Shown here: positions 22,616 through 34,730 of the stretch, piece by piece
Layout: every line of letters starts with the position of its first letter
Position numbering within the stretch: position 1 is the first letter of the stretch
From: Icerya purchasi
Lineage: Eukaryota > Arthropoda > Insecta > Hemiptera > Monophlebidae
Length of the DNA: 64,000 nucleotides
Reading direction: 5' to 3'
Assembly: GCA_039619475.1 (NCBI GenBank)
Contig: CM077115.1
Location: forward strand, 498,997,352-499,061,351
The notes under the pieces: generated by a model
Told to the model about the DNA's origin: nothing
What the model saw: only the letters and a program-made list of their open reading frames with translations
Database searches by the model: none
Made by a program: the position numbers and the translations under genes

Positions 22616-23029
22616 TTTTTTTTTTTTTTTATTTCATCACAATTGACCAACTTTAGTGATCATTTAGCGATTAATTTAATGAATTTTTTGTGGAGGGGTA
22701 GTACTCAGTAGTACTCTCTCTGAACTTTATAATGGCTGAACAAGGTCTAAAAGCTTATTTCACCACAGTCTGCGTGTTTCACCAGAGTTATCTGGAAAAT
22801 TGGCAGCAAGTGGATTCATATGAATGCTAAGTCGGGCGACATATTTATTTGCTTGTTTTTTGATTTTATCCTCCACAACCATGACGTTTAAGTCACTATG
22901 GAGGGTATAATTTAAGACGTACCAGGTGGCTGCAGTAATGGCTCTCAGTACCCAATTTTGATATCGCTGTATTGATAGAAATGAAGTTAAAATATCGGAA
23001 ACATCAAAATGAAATAGATCGTGCTTCAT
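22616..23029 (-). pseudogene. Jockey-like LINE, 5'-truncated 3' end
   Basis: The minus-strand frame contains SIQRYQNWVLRAITAATWYV then LNYTLHSDLNVMVVEDKIKK and ends with HMNPLAANFPDNSGETRRLW, the C-terminal segment after the reverse-transcriptase domain of Jockey-clade LINEs ('R.i..apWYv.n..lh.DL...'). A 3' untranslated stretch follows and then a poly(A) tail, seen as 15 T at 22616-22630. ATAGATC occurs at 22609-22615 and again at 23014-23020, a possible 7-bp target duplication that would put the inserted copy at 22616-23013. Confidence 0.75.
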
Positions 23030-24974
23030 TTATTCGTGAATAAAAAAAAAAAATAATGGTCAATGATTGTAATAGTGTAAAAAAGGCTCTTTTCGTGTGC
23101 TATAGTTTGATGTTAACAAAAATTAAACTTGACCGAAGATTTGATCCTTAGAAAAATGAATTTTTTCGAAAGGAATAGAAAAACTTTCATTTCTTTCAGA
23201 CATCTATTTCTCTTTTTCTGAAAAGTAATAAAAGATACGGATTGTTTTTGTTGCTCTGTTTATCGAATAAACATATATCAATTTTGTTATTTCTTTTGGA
23301 GCAAAAACCAAAGCTACGAAATTTTTCTCACCATATTGGAACAAAAAAAAAACATTTTAAAACTCTGTAATAAAAAGAATAATCAATAAAAATTAGAAAC
23401 GTACCGTTTCTTTCAAATATTTGCAAATAACTGTTATTGGTATTAAAGGTTTAGATAATTAAAAATAAAACTGAAACATTATACTTCTTAAAATGAATAA
23501 TGTGAGTCACAGACTGTACGAAAGTATTTTTAGTTATTGAGGAATAACAGAGAAACGTAATAAATTAAATATTCAAACTCCAACTCGATAGAAACTTAAA
23601 CAAAACATACTTCTACAAGTGTAATAATATAGTTTCTTCATTTGCATATTTTTAGAATTCAGTTTAATAATTTGAAATTTAATATCGAAAAATATACCCA
23701 CACAAAAAAAACGAATACAAAAATTTTTTTTTAAATTTTCATATTTTAATTAGTCTGAATATTTTTTGAATAGAACAAAAATATGCAGATTTGTTAGGTG
23801 AGTTTAAATATAAAAAGTTTTCCGATACATAGAAGAGTGGTTAGATTGTGTTTATATATGAAATTATGTACGATCATCTCCGTTTTGTTAGAACTAATTA
23901 ATACTAGTTACTGAAAAACAAATTTATTTGGTTAAAAACGAACAGCGTTAAATTCATTAACGATTATAACAAAAACGTGTAAAAATTTAAGAAATCTGAT
24001 ACCGTTGCTTAGAGAACAGTGACAACCAAAATTTTAAATTTGCGTTTTTTTATCTTAACAAATTAATTTTTATATACATATATAAAAAAAGAATATATGA
24101 GTTCATTAATAAAATTATATATTTTTTCTTTATAAAACATTTTATTTTTTTCGCGATAAACTAAATGCTACATAAAATGAATATTTATAGAAATTTTTTT
24201 ACGATAAATCTAATTTATTATATTTAAAAAAAAAAGAAGGAGTGAGTCCTTTAACGTACCTATTGAACAATAAATAAACATTCGACAAATCGATTAATAA
24301 TAATTTTGTATTCAAATATTGATACCCATGCAGCCGTTGTACATTTTTTTATGTAACAACGTTTTGCGATCTCAAATGTTCTTAATTAAAACAAATATTT
24401 TATTTTTTATTTTTATTGAAAGTTAATATGTTTTATTTAGAACTGCATAAAATTTATTTAAAGTAAAAGTGAATTTTAATCGCTTGCTGATTTTATAAAT
24501 ATATTTGTATTTCGAAAAATTTAATAAATCATACTGTGTTTCATTCACTTTTTTCTGACCACATAAAAAATTACAGAATTTTAAACATGCGTGTGTAATT
24601 TATGTAAAGGAAAAAACATGATCAAAAACATCGCACGAGTGTATCAAAATTAGCTTGAAAACCGCTATAATGACAATATTGACAATACCGGCGTAACGCC
24701 TCCATATATAATGTATTATAAATAAAGTTTTTATGTTTATTAAAAAAACGATTATTTTTTGTGCTACCAACAAAAACATAATGTTATTAATGAAGAATTA
24801 CAAATATTACCATATATATATATATATATACATATATAATTTCTTATTTGTCGTTCAATTTATACAGTATTCAGTTTTTTAGGGTAAGAAAGTTGAGTTT
24901 TTAAAGAGTACATAATTTTAATTAGTTATTCGTACGTACGTAGTAGGTTTTTTTTTTGCTTGCTTTTTTGCACA
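23030..24974. other. AT-rich stretch, no gene
   Basis: About 1.9 kb with no supported feature apart from a TA tract at about 24812-24830. Confidence 0.5.
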
Positions 24975-24976
24975 TA

Positions 24977-26594
24977 CAGTGAGCAACGAAAATATTCGGA
25001 CAATAGGTAATTTTTTCATTTTTTGATTAAAAAGTTATATTTATGCAAATTTTTTGAAAAAAAAAAAATGTAAGGGCATGTTAGAACAGAGCATTAGGTA
25101 ATAGAGACAGTAAAAACTTTTGATGCGCAATAATAATAACAAGCGGAAATTTGAAACAAAATAAAAGTAGTCTGTTTATTTAAGGCGCAACAAAAATATT
25201 CGGACAGCTTCGATAAAACTCAAAAATTCAATTTAAAATCACCTTTAATATTTTGTCGGTAACCCTTTCTGTTGAATAACAGCATTCATCCTCCTGGGCA
25301 TCCATTCAACTAATTTTGCTGTAAATTCAGATGAAATTTTTCGCCACTCTTGCTCGATAATTATTTTTTGCTATGTTTTACTTCTAATATTCGTTTCCCG
25401 AATTTTTCGATCCAAGTAATTCCACAAATTTTCGATGGGATTGATATCCGGTGATTGAGGTGGTGTTTCCATGACCTTCAGACTGATGTACAATAGCCAC
25501 GACCGCGCTTTGTACGATTTATGCTTAGGGTCATTATCTTGGTAGAACTTGAAATTGTTTTCCAGACCAAAGTTTTCGGCACTACATTTCAAATTTCTTT
25601 TCAGAAAGTCGACGTATGTATCCGCATTCATATTATCTTCGCTGTCGCGTTCAGGTTATACTTTTTAAGCTCTGTATTTGGTTTTCTCAAAATTTTTAGA
25701 CTCCCGTCACTTCCGAAAACATTGAATTTACTTTCGTCAGTAAAAATTATAGTTTTCCAAAAACTTACATCTCGGTTAGCATGTTCCTTTGCAAAGTTGA
25801 AACGTTTTTTTCGATTTGTTTCGCTGACTAAAGGTTTCTTTCGCGCGACTCTCGAATTGTAGTCGTTCTTTTTAATTGTTTAACGGATCATTTGTGGGTG
25901 AACTTCAATATTAAGTCTTTCGAGTAGTTTCGTAGATAATTTTTTAGGCGCACTAATTGCTGGATTTTTCTTTACCCGCCACTCATTATGAACCGCTGAT
26001 CACGTGTCGACAATTTCTGTGACCGACCTGTTTGTGGAACTGAGTCTACCCGATCTTCTTTTTCAAAACGTTCAATGATGTCGCCGCGACAGTGCTTTTC
26101 CTCATATTTAATAACATTGAAATTTTATGAACAGAAAATCCTTTACTATGATTACGAATCACCAACTGTCGTTGCTCAAAAGAGGAGTTATTGCCTTTAC
26201 GAGCCATTTTTTTAATAAATTTTAAACCGAACGTAACGCGAGTGTAAAATGTGAAATGTCCATCAGCGGTTCATTGAACAGGTTGCCTTTGGTATGAAAT
26301 GACTCACCTCCGGTGAACGCGCATGGTTGTCTCATGGAAAAACCCAACACTGCTCGACGTACGTACGCGTCCGAATATTTTTGTTGCCGCTTGAAAGCGT
26401 ATTACGTTACGTTATTCATTTTTGCAATGGTTTTATTGATGATTTTTATTTTTTTTTTTACTGAATTTATTACCTTACGCTTTGTTCTAACATACCCTTA
26501 CATTTTTTTTTTTTTCAAAAAGTTTGCATAAATACAACTTTCTAATCAAAAATGAAAAAAACACCTAGTGTCCTAATATTTTCGTTGCTCACTG
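24977..26594 (-). mobile_element. Tc1-like element with long IR/DR inverted repeats
   Basis: The ends read CAGTGAGCAACGAAAATATT in both orientations, flanked by TA (24975-24976 and 26595-26596). The inverted repeats are about 225 bp, and in each arm a second copy of the terminal motif, CAACAAAAATATTCGGAC, lies about 210 bp inside (25185-25202; inverted 26370-26387). This repeat-within-inverted-repeat layout is the IR/DR type known from Sleeping Beauty-like and Tc3-like elements. The arms have diverged by substitutions and small indels, so the copy is not recent. Confidence 0.9.
25371..26207 (-). pseudogene. Tc1-like transposase, frameshifted
   Basis: The start at 26207 reads MARKGNNSSFEQRQLVIRNH, a paired-like helix-turn-helix. 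Several frame changes follow: ERFEKEDRVDSVPQTGRS, NPAISAPKKLSTKLLERLN, then FWKTIIFTDESKFNVFGSDG with the first catalytic D (TDESKFN). The last open piece (25631-25371) gives FYQDNDPKHKSYKARSW with the second D and PPQSPDINPIENLWNYLDR with the final E, i.e. a DD34E layout. At least three frameshifts or stops separate these motifs, so it is dead, but nearly full length in content (about 280 codons). Confidence 0.9.
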
Positions 26595-26596
26595 TA

Positions 26597-27641
26597 CATA
26601 CATATGTATCATATATAATAATGATTTTTTTCACCATTTTTTTTTCGAAGGGAGGCCGCTCATTCAAGATTAGTTTCTTAATCCGCTCTTGTTAATCATT
26701 ACAGAAAATTAATCAGTTTCCGACAAATCATGTTGCATAGATTACAATTAAGAAATAATGGGTGGTATGGTAATCCCCTCATTCTACGAATTACCGTGTC
26801 ATCAGCTACAACCCATTGGGTTTATTAACTATTACCAATTCCCACATAATTTTTATATATGTATTTGTTAAGGAGATAAATTATGTTTTACATAAATTTC
26901 GTAAAACCATTTCAATTAAAACTAAACATGCTTAAATGAAAAAAAAAAAAACAACAAAGGAACACCCAATATAACTTGTGCTAACAGATTGTTTATTTAA
27001 TTGGAATATGTTAAAATTTGAAACGAAATCAACAGACAACAATAAAAAAGATAAATAGGTAAAATCATTAAATAACGGCCAGAATAAAAAATTTTAATTT
27101 CTAATACTTCTAATTTTATCGTTTGAACTATATTTTTTTGAGTATATTTAGGTGAAAGAGAAGGAAAATTTGTTGGCCTTCACTAACATCCAGAATATTT
27201 CACTTGTCGTAATAATTGTAAATAATATAAACTTGACATAAACTAAAGTATACAAATGTGATAAACGTCGCCGTTAACGAAATTACAGTGTGCGTTGATT
27301 CCACGTAAATGGCCTCCCCTAACATATAGAACAATTCTACCAGTAAGGCCTAATATTTTACTGCTTCGTTTATTTTGCGAAATGCAAATTTAACAATTAT
27401 AAACCTAAATATTTAAAATTCCTAATCGACAAATACAAAAAGCAAACGCCGTTTATATCCGTATAAAAATAAAGCGACGTGAATAAAATAAAAACTTTTA
27501 AAGAAGTTCGTAATAACAACCGTAAAGATCACTTTGAAAACGGTGTTCTTTTTCTTACGATATTTCTCTTATTTTTTTTTTATTAAAATTATTATTAATA
27601 TTTTTTTGCGAGATATCGAGAAATTTTAACATCAGTAAGTG
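26597..27641. other. AT-rich stretch, no gene
   Basis: No supported feature on either strand. Confidence 0.45.
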
Positions 27642-28853
27642 TTATTTAAATTTTCTAAAAAAATTTTTTAACCGCTAAAAACATTTATATTCAGTTTTTA
27701 ACAGCAAAAGCTTTCGAAAATATTTTTTCTTGTATGAGACTATTAATTTTACTAAATAATATTCCGATTACTGATTGGCGAAATTGAAAACATTTTGGTG
27801 TTTCAAGAAGATCAATAACAATAACAGTAGAAAGGCTTAGATTTATTTTAACGCGAGAAGACAGAAGGAAAAATTTGTATTACAAAACAAAGATCAAATA
27901 CCACTTTTTAATGTTTATTATATTCGCCGGAAAAAAAAAACTATGTTTACGTAACTTTTTCAATGTTTTAATTCGAATTTAATTATCAAAAATACTTTAT
28001 CTATAAAATAAAAGTTCACAAATTTCACAGTACTTCTTTTTCATTTTTTCATGAAAATTAATTAAAAAATGAAATAAAGTTAACGAGAATATTATTTTGC
28101 GACACTATTAAATTATTTTAAGTAACTCTATTCATATATGTACATAGATAGCGTAAATACTTAAAAACTGGAATATCAAGGAAGTCGTTTACATAGATCT
28201 TTTTTATTTACATATATTTATAGTAATTAAAAATAAAATGAATAATTGTAATATGAAAAAGAGTCAATTAAAATAAAGGCAAAAATCGTTGATAAACGCT
28301 GAAGATGATTTATGTACTAAAATTTTTATATTACGTGAAATATTTCAATTCATATGAATTTATTGTTAAAACAATATTGTATTTATAAAATATTTAGATT
28401 TCGTAGTAAATAAATAAATTATTTAAAAACTCATTTTCATTAGAAAATATGCTTATTGTTAGATTTTTTTGTAATATTTGACGGAAATATGTCGATTTTT
28501 TTATACCGCGATTTTTCGATTAGAGTTTCCACTGTTCGAACTTCTGTAATATGGAAATTTTGATGCGTTAATAAAAAGAAAAATATTATTTATAGAAAAA
28601 TCATAAATTTTATTAATAGAAGTTGAAGAAAAGAAAAAATATAGTAAAGTATGTTATAAAATTTTCAACGTGACGAATATTCGTTGTTATTTAATGTATT
28701 ATTATATAATTCAAAACGTTAAAACAACTTTTAGAAAGGCTCCGGAGGGATTCGAACCCTCGATCTCCTGTTTACTAGACAGGCGCTTTAACCAACTAAG
28801 CCACGGCGCCTATCAATGTAAAGGTTTTCAAATAAAAAAATATTTAATTACAT
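27642..28853 (-). repeat. Left arm of tRNA-Thr inverted duplication
   Basis: This 1.21-kb arm is the reverse complement of 33521-34730, with only about five substitutions seen by eye over the main 1.17 kb; similarity falls off beyond the tRNA gene, over the last ~40 bp. The arm contains one tRNA-Thr gene at its inner end. The outer edge begins at TTATTTAAATTTTC. Confidence 0.9.
28737..28810 (-). tRNA. tRNA-Thr (anticodon AGT), copy 1
   Basis: 74-nt cloverleaf beginning GGCGCCGTGGCTTAGTTGG. The anticodon loop is CTAGTAA (AGT, normally read as IGU). The T arm is GAGGG-TTCGAAT-CCCTC, discriminator T. The acceptor GGCGCCG faces CGGAGCC and leaves a G4-A69 mismatch, all other pairs being Watson-Crick. 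The A and B boxes are canonical. A T4 run follows at about 20 bases. The sequence is identical to the second copy at 33562-33635. Confidence 0.95.
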
Positions 28854-30607
28854 GATATTAATTTTAAATAAAGGAAATAAAAATAAGTTTATAAGAAAAT
28901 ATTAAAATATAAATCGTTTTCATTTTAAAACTATTTTAATTTTCTACTTTTTTATATATTTACTTTTCAAAAACAAAAATCATTCAATATCTGTCTTACT
29001 TTTTATGCTGTGGAATATAGGATATAAATAAATTAATCCCTTCCTTCGTGAAATTAAAAAAAATATGCCAATAAAAATAATGATATTTTTTCTTTAATTT
29101 CATTGTTTTGTTAACAGTAATTATTGTTCAATTATTGTATTCATACTTTATAATAATAACATTTAAGCGAAAGAATGAAAAAAACTTTTGTTTTTTTTTC
29201 AGATTTTTGATATGATGTTTTATGTATTTTAAAGAATTTTTCTTTTTTGTGGTTTGGAATTTGTTGTAAAAGCAGAAATTAATTCAAAGCTAAATGGATA
29301 TGTACGTAACGAAAATTTAGTTTTAGATTACCTTTAACCTAGTTCGAGAGTATTTCGTTGTATTTAAAAATTGAAAAATAATTCGGTGAAATAATGTGCA
29401 TGATGATAAACGGGTGTGTTCCCAGTATATTTTTCACTGAACGGCGTAATGAGGTTAGCAATTAATTCCTCGTCCCGTGAAAAATTAAATATTTTGTAAA
29501 TTCACATTCCTTGTTAAATTTTAAAAACTTAATATTTTTTTAATACTTTATTGTTCTGAAATATGAATATTAATTTATACAAAAGTTACATGGGAAAGAA
29601 ATAAAATACTGTTTTATAACAGTTGCGTCATAGAATAATTGACAAATTTATGTTTGACGGTAACCTGTTTATTCTGTTCTCATTTATGCAAATTCTGTAT
29701 GGTACTCCAAGTATCACATTTTGGATATAATGTTGTTCAGAATATTATAAAATTATATAGCTGTGCTTAACATTTTCAGAAAAAAGAAATTACGGCTTTT
29801 AGGACGGGAACTTCTTCGTAATTTACGTTGCATGAAACTATTCCGTTTTGCATTTATACTACTTTAATATGATGCTACGTTAAATTTTCCACAGAAATGT
29901 GCTATTCCAAAATAAATTATAATCGATAATATAAAGAGAACAGCTTCAATCAGATTTTTTACGTTAACCGTCTGCTAAATAATTTCAAATGAACATTCCG
30001 TCTACTTTACTTTATTGCCAAGACTGAAAAATATAAATAATAAATATAAAATTAAATAAATACTAGTAAAAATAATTATTCTTCGTTAATTCAATAAATT
30101 TTAAATATATTTTACATTAAATACGTGTTTGATGAGATATATTGTGGTTCATCGCAATTTTTAGAGTAAATCTTAAAGTCGGTGTTTTTTTTCAATTCAT
30201 TTTATTTTACAATTTTTAGTGTACATATTTTAGAATGACAATACGAATAAATCAGCTTAAAATGTTATTTCTTGCACTGCACAAAGCTGGATATCGTTTA
30301 AAAATAATGTTCAAATTCCATTAGTAACGAGCTTGTGAATCGCGCTTTGAGTTTTCAAATTTATCATCCTTTTTCGAATCTAAATTTTTAACGTTAGTGA
30401 TAATTTAAGTCATTCCTGTTTATTGCTTCTTTAATTTTAAAATTTTAACTGTTCTATCTTCCTTGTATTGTAACAAAAATTTGTTGGTTAATTTTTATCT
30501 GGTTATATTAGGCAAAGAAATTATATCTCTAAAGAGACTTCTTTTTGTAACGTTATTTGATTATTACTCATTGTCAGTCATTTCTCAGTGATACTCATCG
30601 AGATTCA
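28854..30607. other. AT-rich stretch inside the inverted duplication loop
   Basis: No gene. A diverged copy of the repeat at 10460-10600 lies at about 30210-30350. Confidence 0.45.
30210..30350 (+). repeat. Dispersed repeat, copy 2
   Basis: Partner of 10460-10600 (about 70% by eye), ending in GAGCTTGTGAATCGCGCTTT. No hAT-like sequence follows here, so the repeat extends independently of the element next to copy 1. Confidence 0.5.
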
Positions 30608-33255
30608 CAAGGGTGTCACCAGCCGGTTAGCAAGGGAATGGGCTAGGATAATTACATGTGTGAATAATAAGCTCTCAGCGTTTTTTGTAAAAATAAATCT
30701 TTTATTTAAATAAAATATAAATTGTAGGTGAATTTTGTAAGCAAATAAATGTGGCTTTTAATAGTTTATTATAATTTTAGAAATAATTTCAAATATTTCG
30801 AAAATTTGAATTAAAACGTAATCTTCTAGGATTTGCCGTAGATTTTTTTGTCGCTTTGTTAACAAAATCTAGGTCCTCGGAGAGATGATCTTTCTATAGA
30901 CCATTGGGACTATTTTCTACAATTGTACTTCTTAGCAAGGTTTTATTCCGTCTCAGACTGCTGAATGATCTCTCTATAGTACGTGTTCTGCACGGTATAG
31001 CGACGAAAATCCTCAATTCTTTTCTCGTTTCAAAAAAGAAATATTTTGTCTCTTTTATGATTTGGACAATATTAAATTTATTTTGGTTCTGTCTTGTGCT
31101 GCCATCATTTTTCCAAAGTTTGATTTCATTTTTCACGTTCGGCAAATCGTAAAAATTTGAGAACGTTGTACAAACTTTCTTCAAATTTTCCATAAACATG
31201 CCCTGCGTTTACACCGGTTTTAATTTAGATAACGCGAGTAATGTAGTGTTTTCCTTAGTAAACCACTCTTGAAGAGAAGTAATGATTGAGCTTAAGTATG
31301 GTATAATCAAAGACCTCTTCCAGAGCTCCCGACGGTTTCCTGCTGGCTGATTGTTTGTGCACCGTTTTCTTTCAATAATTTTGGGCCCGAGCTCTTTTGT
31401 AATAGCAGTGACATCACTAATAATTTCATCCGTGACGTTTACAAGATTTTTACGGTGGCTTTTTAGCAAATCTAAAATGCGTTTAAAATATTATGCTCCC
31501 TTGACAATATCTAATGCTATAAATTAAAGAACATTTACCACAGGTTCTATCATAGCCGAATATTAACTTGTTAATAAAAGATATAAAATAAATGAAGCTC
31601 TGGAAGCGGCGGTATGGAACTGGAATGTTTTATTCCGGATCGTGCTTTTTCCCTCATTCGTTAAAGTTTCTAAAACGCCCATTGAGTGTAAAAATTATAC
31701 ATAAAAACTCTGATGGTTTCGTATTTTTCGCTCCATTTTGTTTCCCAAAGATTAGAAATGTTTGGTATTAACTTCCTTCTCAAAACTGAGTCCCGAAAAA
31801 GTGTTATTATTTCTTTGGTTGTTCTTATTGTGTTTCTAATTTCAGGTAGAACATTGAGATCATTTATTATCAAATTCAGTTTGAATAGAGCTTTGGTATA
31901 TTTTTTTGCTCAAGCGAACAGCCGTCGAATCCTAATATAACGTATTCACCTGGATTAAGTTCTTCTGCTGCCAAAAAATCATCAATGGCTTTTGCGATAG
32001 AATTTGCATCCAAACCTATTAGCTCAAAATATCCTATAAATACTTCTTGGACTTCACTCTTTTCGTCGTCGAAATAACATATTTTAATTGATAATCGCTC
32101 TTTGCTGGAAATTACAGCTGTTTCGTCGGCCAATGCACTATATGCCACTGTTTTTTTTACTTTCGTCACAATATTTGCCTTATTCACATCACCACAATTG
32201 TTGCTAATTTAAATTTGTATATTAACAGATCAATAGCTTGAATCTTTTTCTCCATGTTCAAAATATTTCTTCGAGACTACATAATCCGTATTAACTTGTA
32301 CCTTGTATAAACCTTCAAGAATTCTTTTGCCTCGCAACGCTAAGTCACGAGAACCACAAAATATAAAGCAACATATAATCGACTTAATAACTTTTCTGTT
32401 TTCCTTAAAAACGCTTTGCAAGCATTTATTGAGTTGCACATCCACTGGTAAATTTTCAAGAAATAATCTAGCAGCTACCAGTGCCACTTTATGGAATTGT
32501 ATTTCCACATACTGTTGCTTGTGTATATCCTTAAATCTACAAAATGGATTCTTTATGAATGATCTGAATACCCTTCTAGCGGAACTTGAATTTAGAGGAA
32601 ATAGGGCACCATATTTGCAAAAGGCGCCATTTTGGAGCCTGCAGTGTACCAATTATGGTAAATACGTCTCCAACCATGAATAATTAAATTTCCTCTTCAG
32701 ATGCTTCGCGTCCTGGGCAAAACCATATATCTTGGGAGGTGTGCAACATTTTTCAAATAATTCTTTCTTCTATTCGGTCGATAATATCAACACTGGATCA
32801 ACGAAATGGCCAATGTCATTTCCGTTGCAGTCATTCATTATTGAATCATGATTTTCGTTAAAATATTCGGAGGACGTCGGTCTCGCTACATTACCGACAC
32901 AATCATTTTAATTCTGCGTTTCCGAGACAAAGGTAGTGTGACACATCGTTAGATTTTTTTTTTTTGCTCCTTCCTTCTTATCATTATTCTTTCTCGTTGA
33001 GTTCATTAAAAATCAAATATACGCATGTTAATATATAATATTTATCATTGTTATATATGTTTCTGTCAATCATTGTTTTTATTTTAACATAATTATAATA
33101 AATTTTTCTCCCTTCATCATGATTTGATTCGAAACGTGTCGAGTAAATAATTGTTTTATATTAGTGTGTTTTTACTTATTATATATAATACTTGCAAGCT
33201 AAAGAGAGATTTTAGAAAATTGAGAGACTTCCGTCCTTCCTTGGCGACACCTATG
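30608..33255 (-). mobile_element. hAT element of the TTF/DUF4371 type, decayed
   Basis: The left end is CAAGGGTGTCACCAGCCGG; the right end, inverted, is CATAGGTGTCGCCAAGG. These agree at most of the first 14 positions. The flanking octamers (GAGATTCA and AATTTTTA) do not match well, so the target duplication has decayed or the borders are slightly off. The 2.65-kb size fits an autonomous element, and the minus strand holds the remnants of its one gene. Confidence 0.75.
30840..32700 (-). pseudogene. hAT transposase with TTF zinc finger, frameshifted
   Basis: Read on the minus strand, the domain order is preserved. 32652-32230 is a TTF-type region (QNGAFCKYGALFPLN then FCRFKDIHKQQYVEIQFHK). 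32187-31876 has YSALADETAVISSKERLSI, the DUF4371 start containing the first catalytic D, and ends at the GFDGCS segment. 31873-31670 has RKLIPNISNLWETKWSEKYE. 31469-31209 is a helical insertion region. 31199-30894 holds the C-terminal hAT dimerisation motif TRTIERSFSSLRRNKTLLRS. This matches the insect proteins commonly annotated as '52 kDa repressor of the inhibitor of the protein kinase-like'. Five open pieces in different frames mean several indels. Confidence 0.85.
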
Positions 33256-33520
33256 AATTTTTAGGTAATAAGAAGAAAATTATTCATAGTATTTAAAAAT
33301 AAAAATTTGGGAATTCACAAAATCTAATTAAACATAAAACAAAGCCAATTACATTTATTATATTTTCACATATTTAAAAATAAATAAAAAATATTAAACA
33401 ACGATTTCAAAAAATAACTGAATAATTCACCAAAATTGTGCATACAGTATTTTGTGTTTGTAAATGACAAGATTGGAGATTTGAATAAAACGAAAGATTT
33501 CAAAGCTGGAATTTCGAGTT

Positions 33521-34730
33521 ATGTAATCAAATATTTTTATTTGAAAACTCGTGTCTCGATAGGCGCCGTGGCTTAGTTGGTTAAAGCGCCTGTCTAGTAA
33601 ACAGGAGATCGAGGGTTCGAATCCCTCCGGAGCCTTTCTAAAAATTGTTTTAACGTTTTGAATTATATAATAATACATTAAATAACAACGAATATTCGTC
33701 ACGTTGAAAATTTTATAACATACTTTACTATATTTTTTCTTTTCTTCAACTTCTATTAATAAAATTTATGATTTTTCTATAAATAATATTTTTCTTTTTA
33801 TTAACGCATCAAAATTTCCATATTACAGAAGTTCGAACAGTGGAAACTCTAATCGAAAAATCGCGGTATAAAAAAATCGACATATTTCCGTCAAATATTA
33901 CAAAAAAATCTAACAATAAGCATATTTTCTAATGAAAATGAGTTTTTAAATAATTTATTTATTTACTACGAAATCTAAATATTTTATAAATACAATATTG
34001 TTTTAACAATAAATTCATATGAATTGAAATATTTCACGTAATATAAAAATTTTAGTACATAAATCATCTTCAGCGTTTATCAACGATTTTTGCCTTTATT
34101 TTAATTGACTCTTTTTCATATTACAATTATTCATTTTATTTTTAATTACTATAAATATATGTAAATAAAAAAGATCTATGTAAACGACTTCCTTGATATT
34201 CCAGTTTTTAAGTATTTACGCTATCTATGTACATATATGAATAGAGTTACTTAAAATAATTTAATAGTGTCGCAAAATAATATTCTCGTTAACTTTATTT
34301 CATTTTTTAATTAATTTTCATGAAAAAATGAAAAAGAAGTACTGTGAAATTTGTGAACTTTTATTTTATAGATAAAGTATTTTTGATAATTAAATTCGAA
34401 TTAAAACATTGAAAAAGTTACGTAAACATAGTTTTTTTTTTCCGGCGAATATAATAAACATTAAAAAGTGGTATTTGATCTTTGTTTTGTAATACAAATT
34501 TTTCCTTCTGTCTTCTCGCGTTAAAATAAATCTAAGCCTTTCTACTCTTATTGTTATTGATCTTCTTGAAACACCAAAATGTTTTCAATTTCGCCAATCA
34601 GTAATCGGAATATTATTTAGTAAAATTAATAGTCTCATACAAGAAAAAATATTTTCGAAAGCTTTTGCTGTTAAAAACTGAATATAAATGTTTTTAGCGA
34701 TTAAAAATTTTTTTTAGAAAATTTAAATAA
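33521..34730 (+). repeat. Right arm of tRNA-Thr inverted duplication
   Basis: Reverse complement of 27642-28853 (see that entry). Its outer edge, TTTAAATAA at 34722-34730, abuts a LINE fragment directly. Confidence 0.9.
33562..33635 (+). tRNA. tRNA-Thr (anticodon AGT), copy 2
   Basis: Identical in sequence to copy 1, including the G4-A69 acceptor mismatch. It is transcribed rightward, the other copy leftward, so both are transcribed outward from the loop that contains the hAT element. A T4 run lies downstream at about 33650. Confidence 0.95.

Noticed and set aside
28670..28855. 61-codon open frame containing APEGFEPSISCLLDRRFNQL, also on the other arm at 33427-33702
   Set aside because: It is the translation of the tRNA-Thr gene read on the wrong strand, a well-known false protein.
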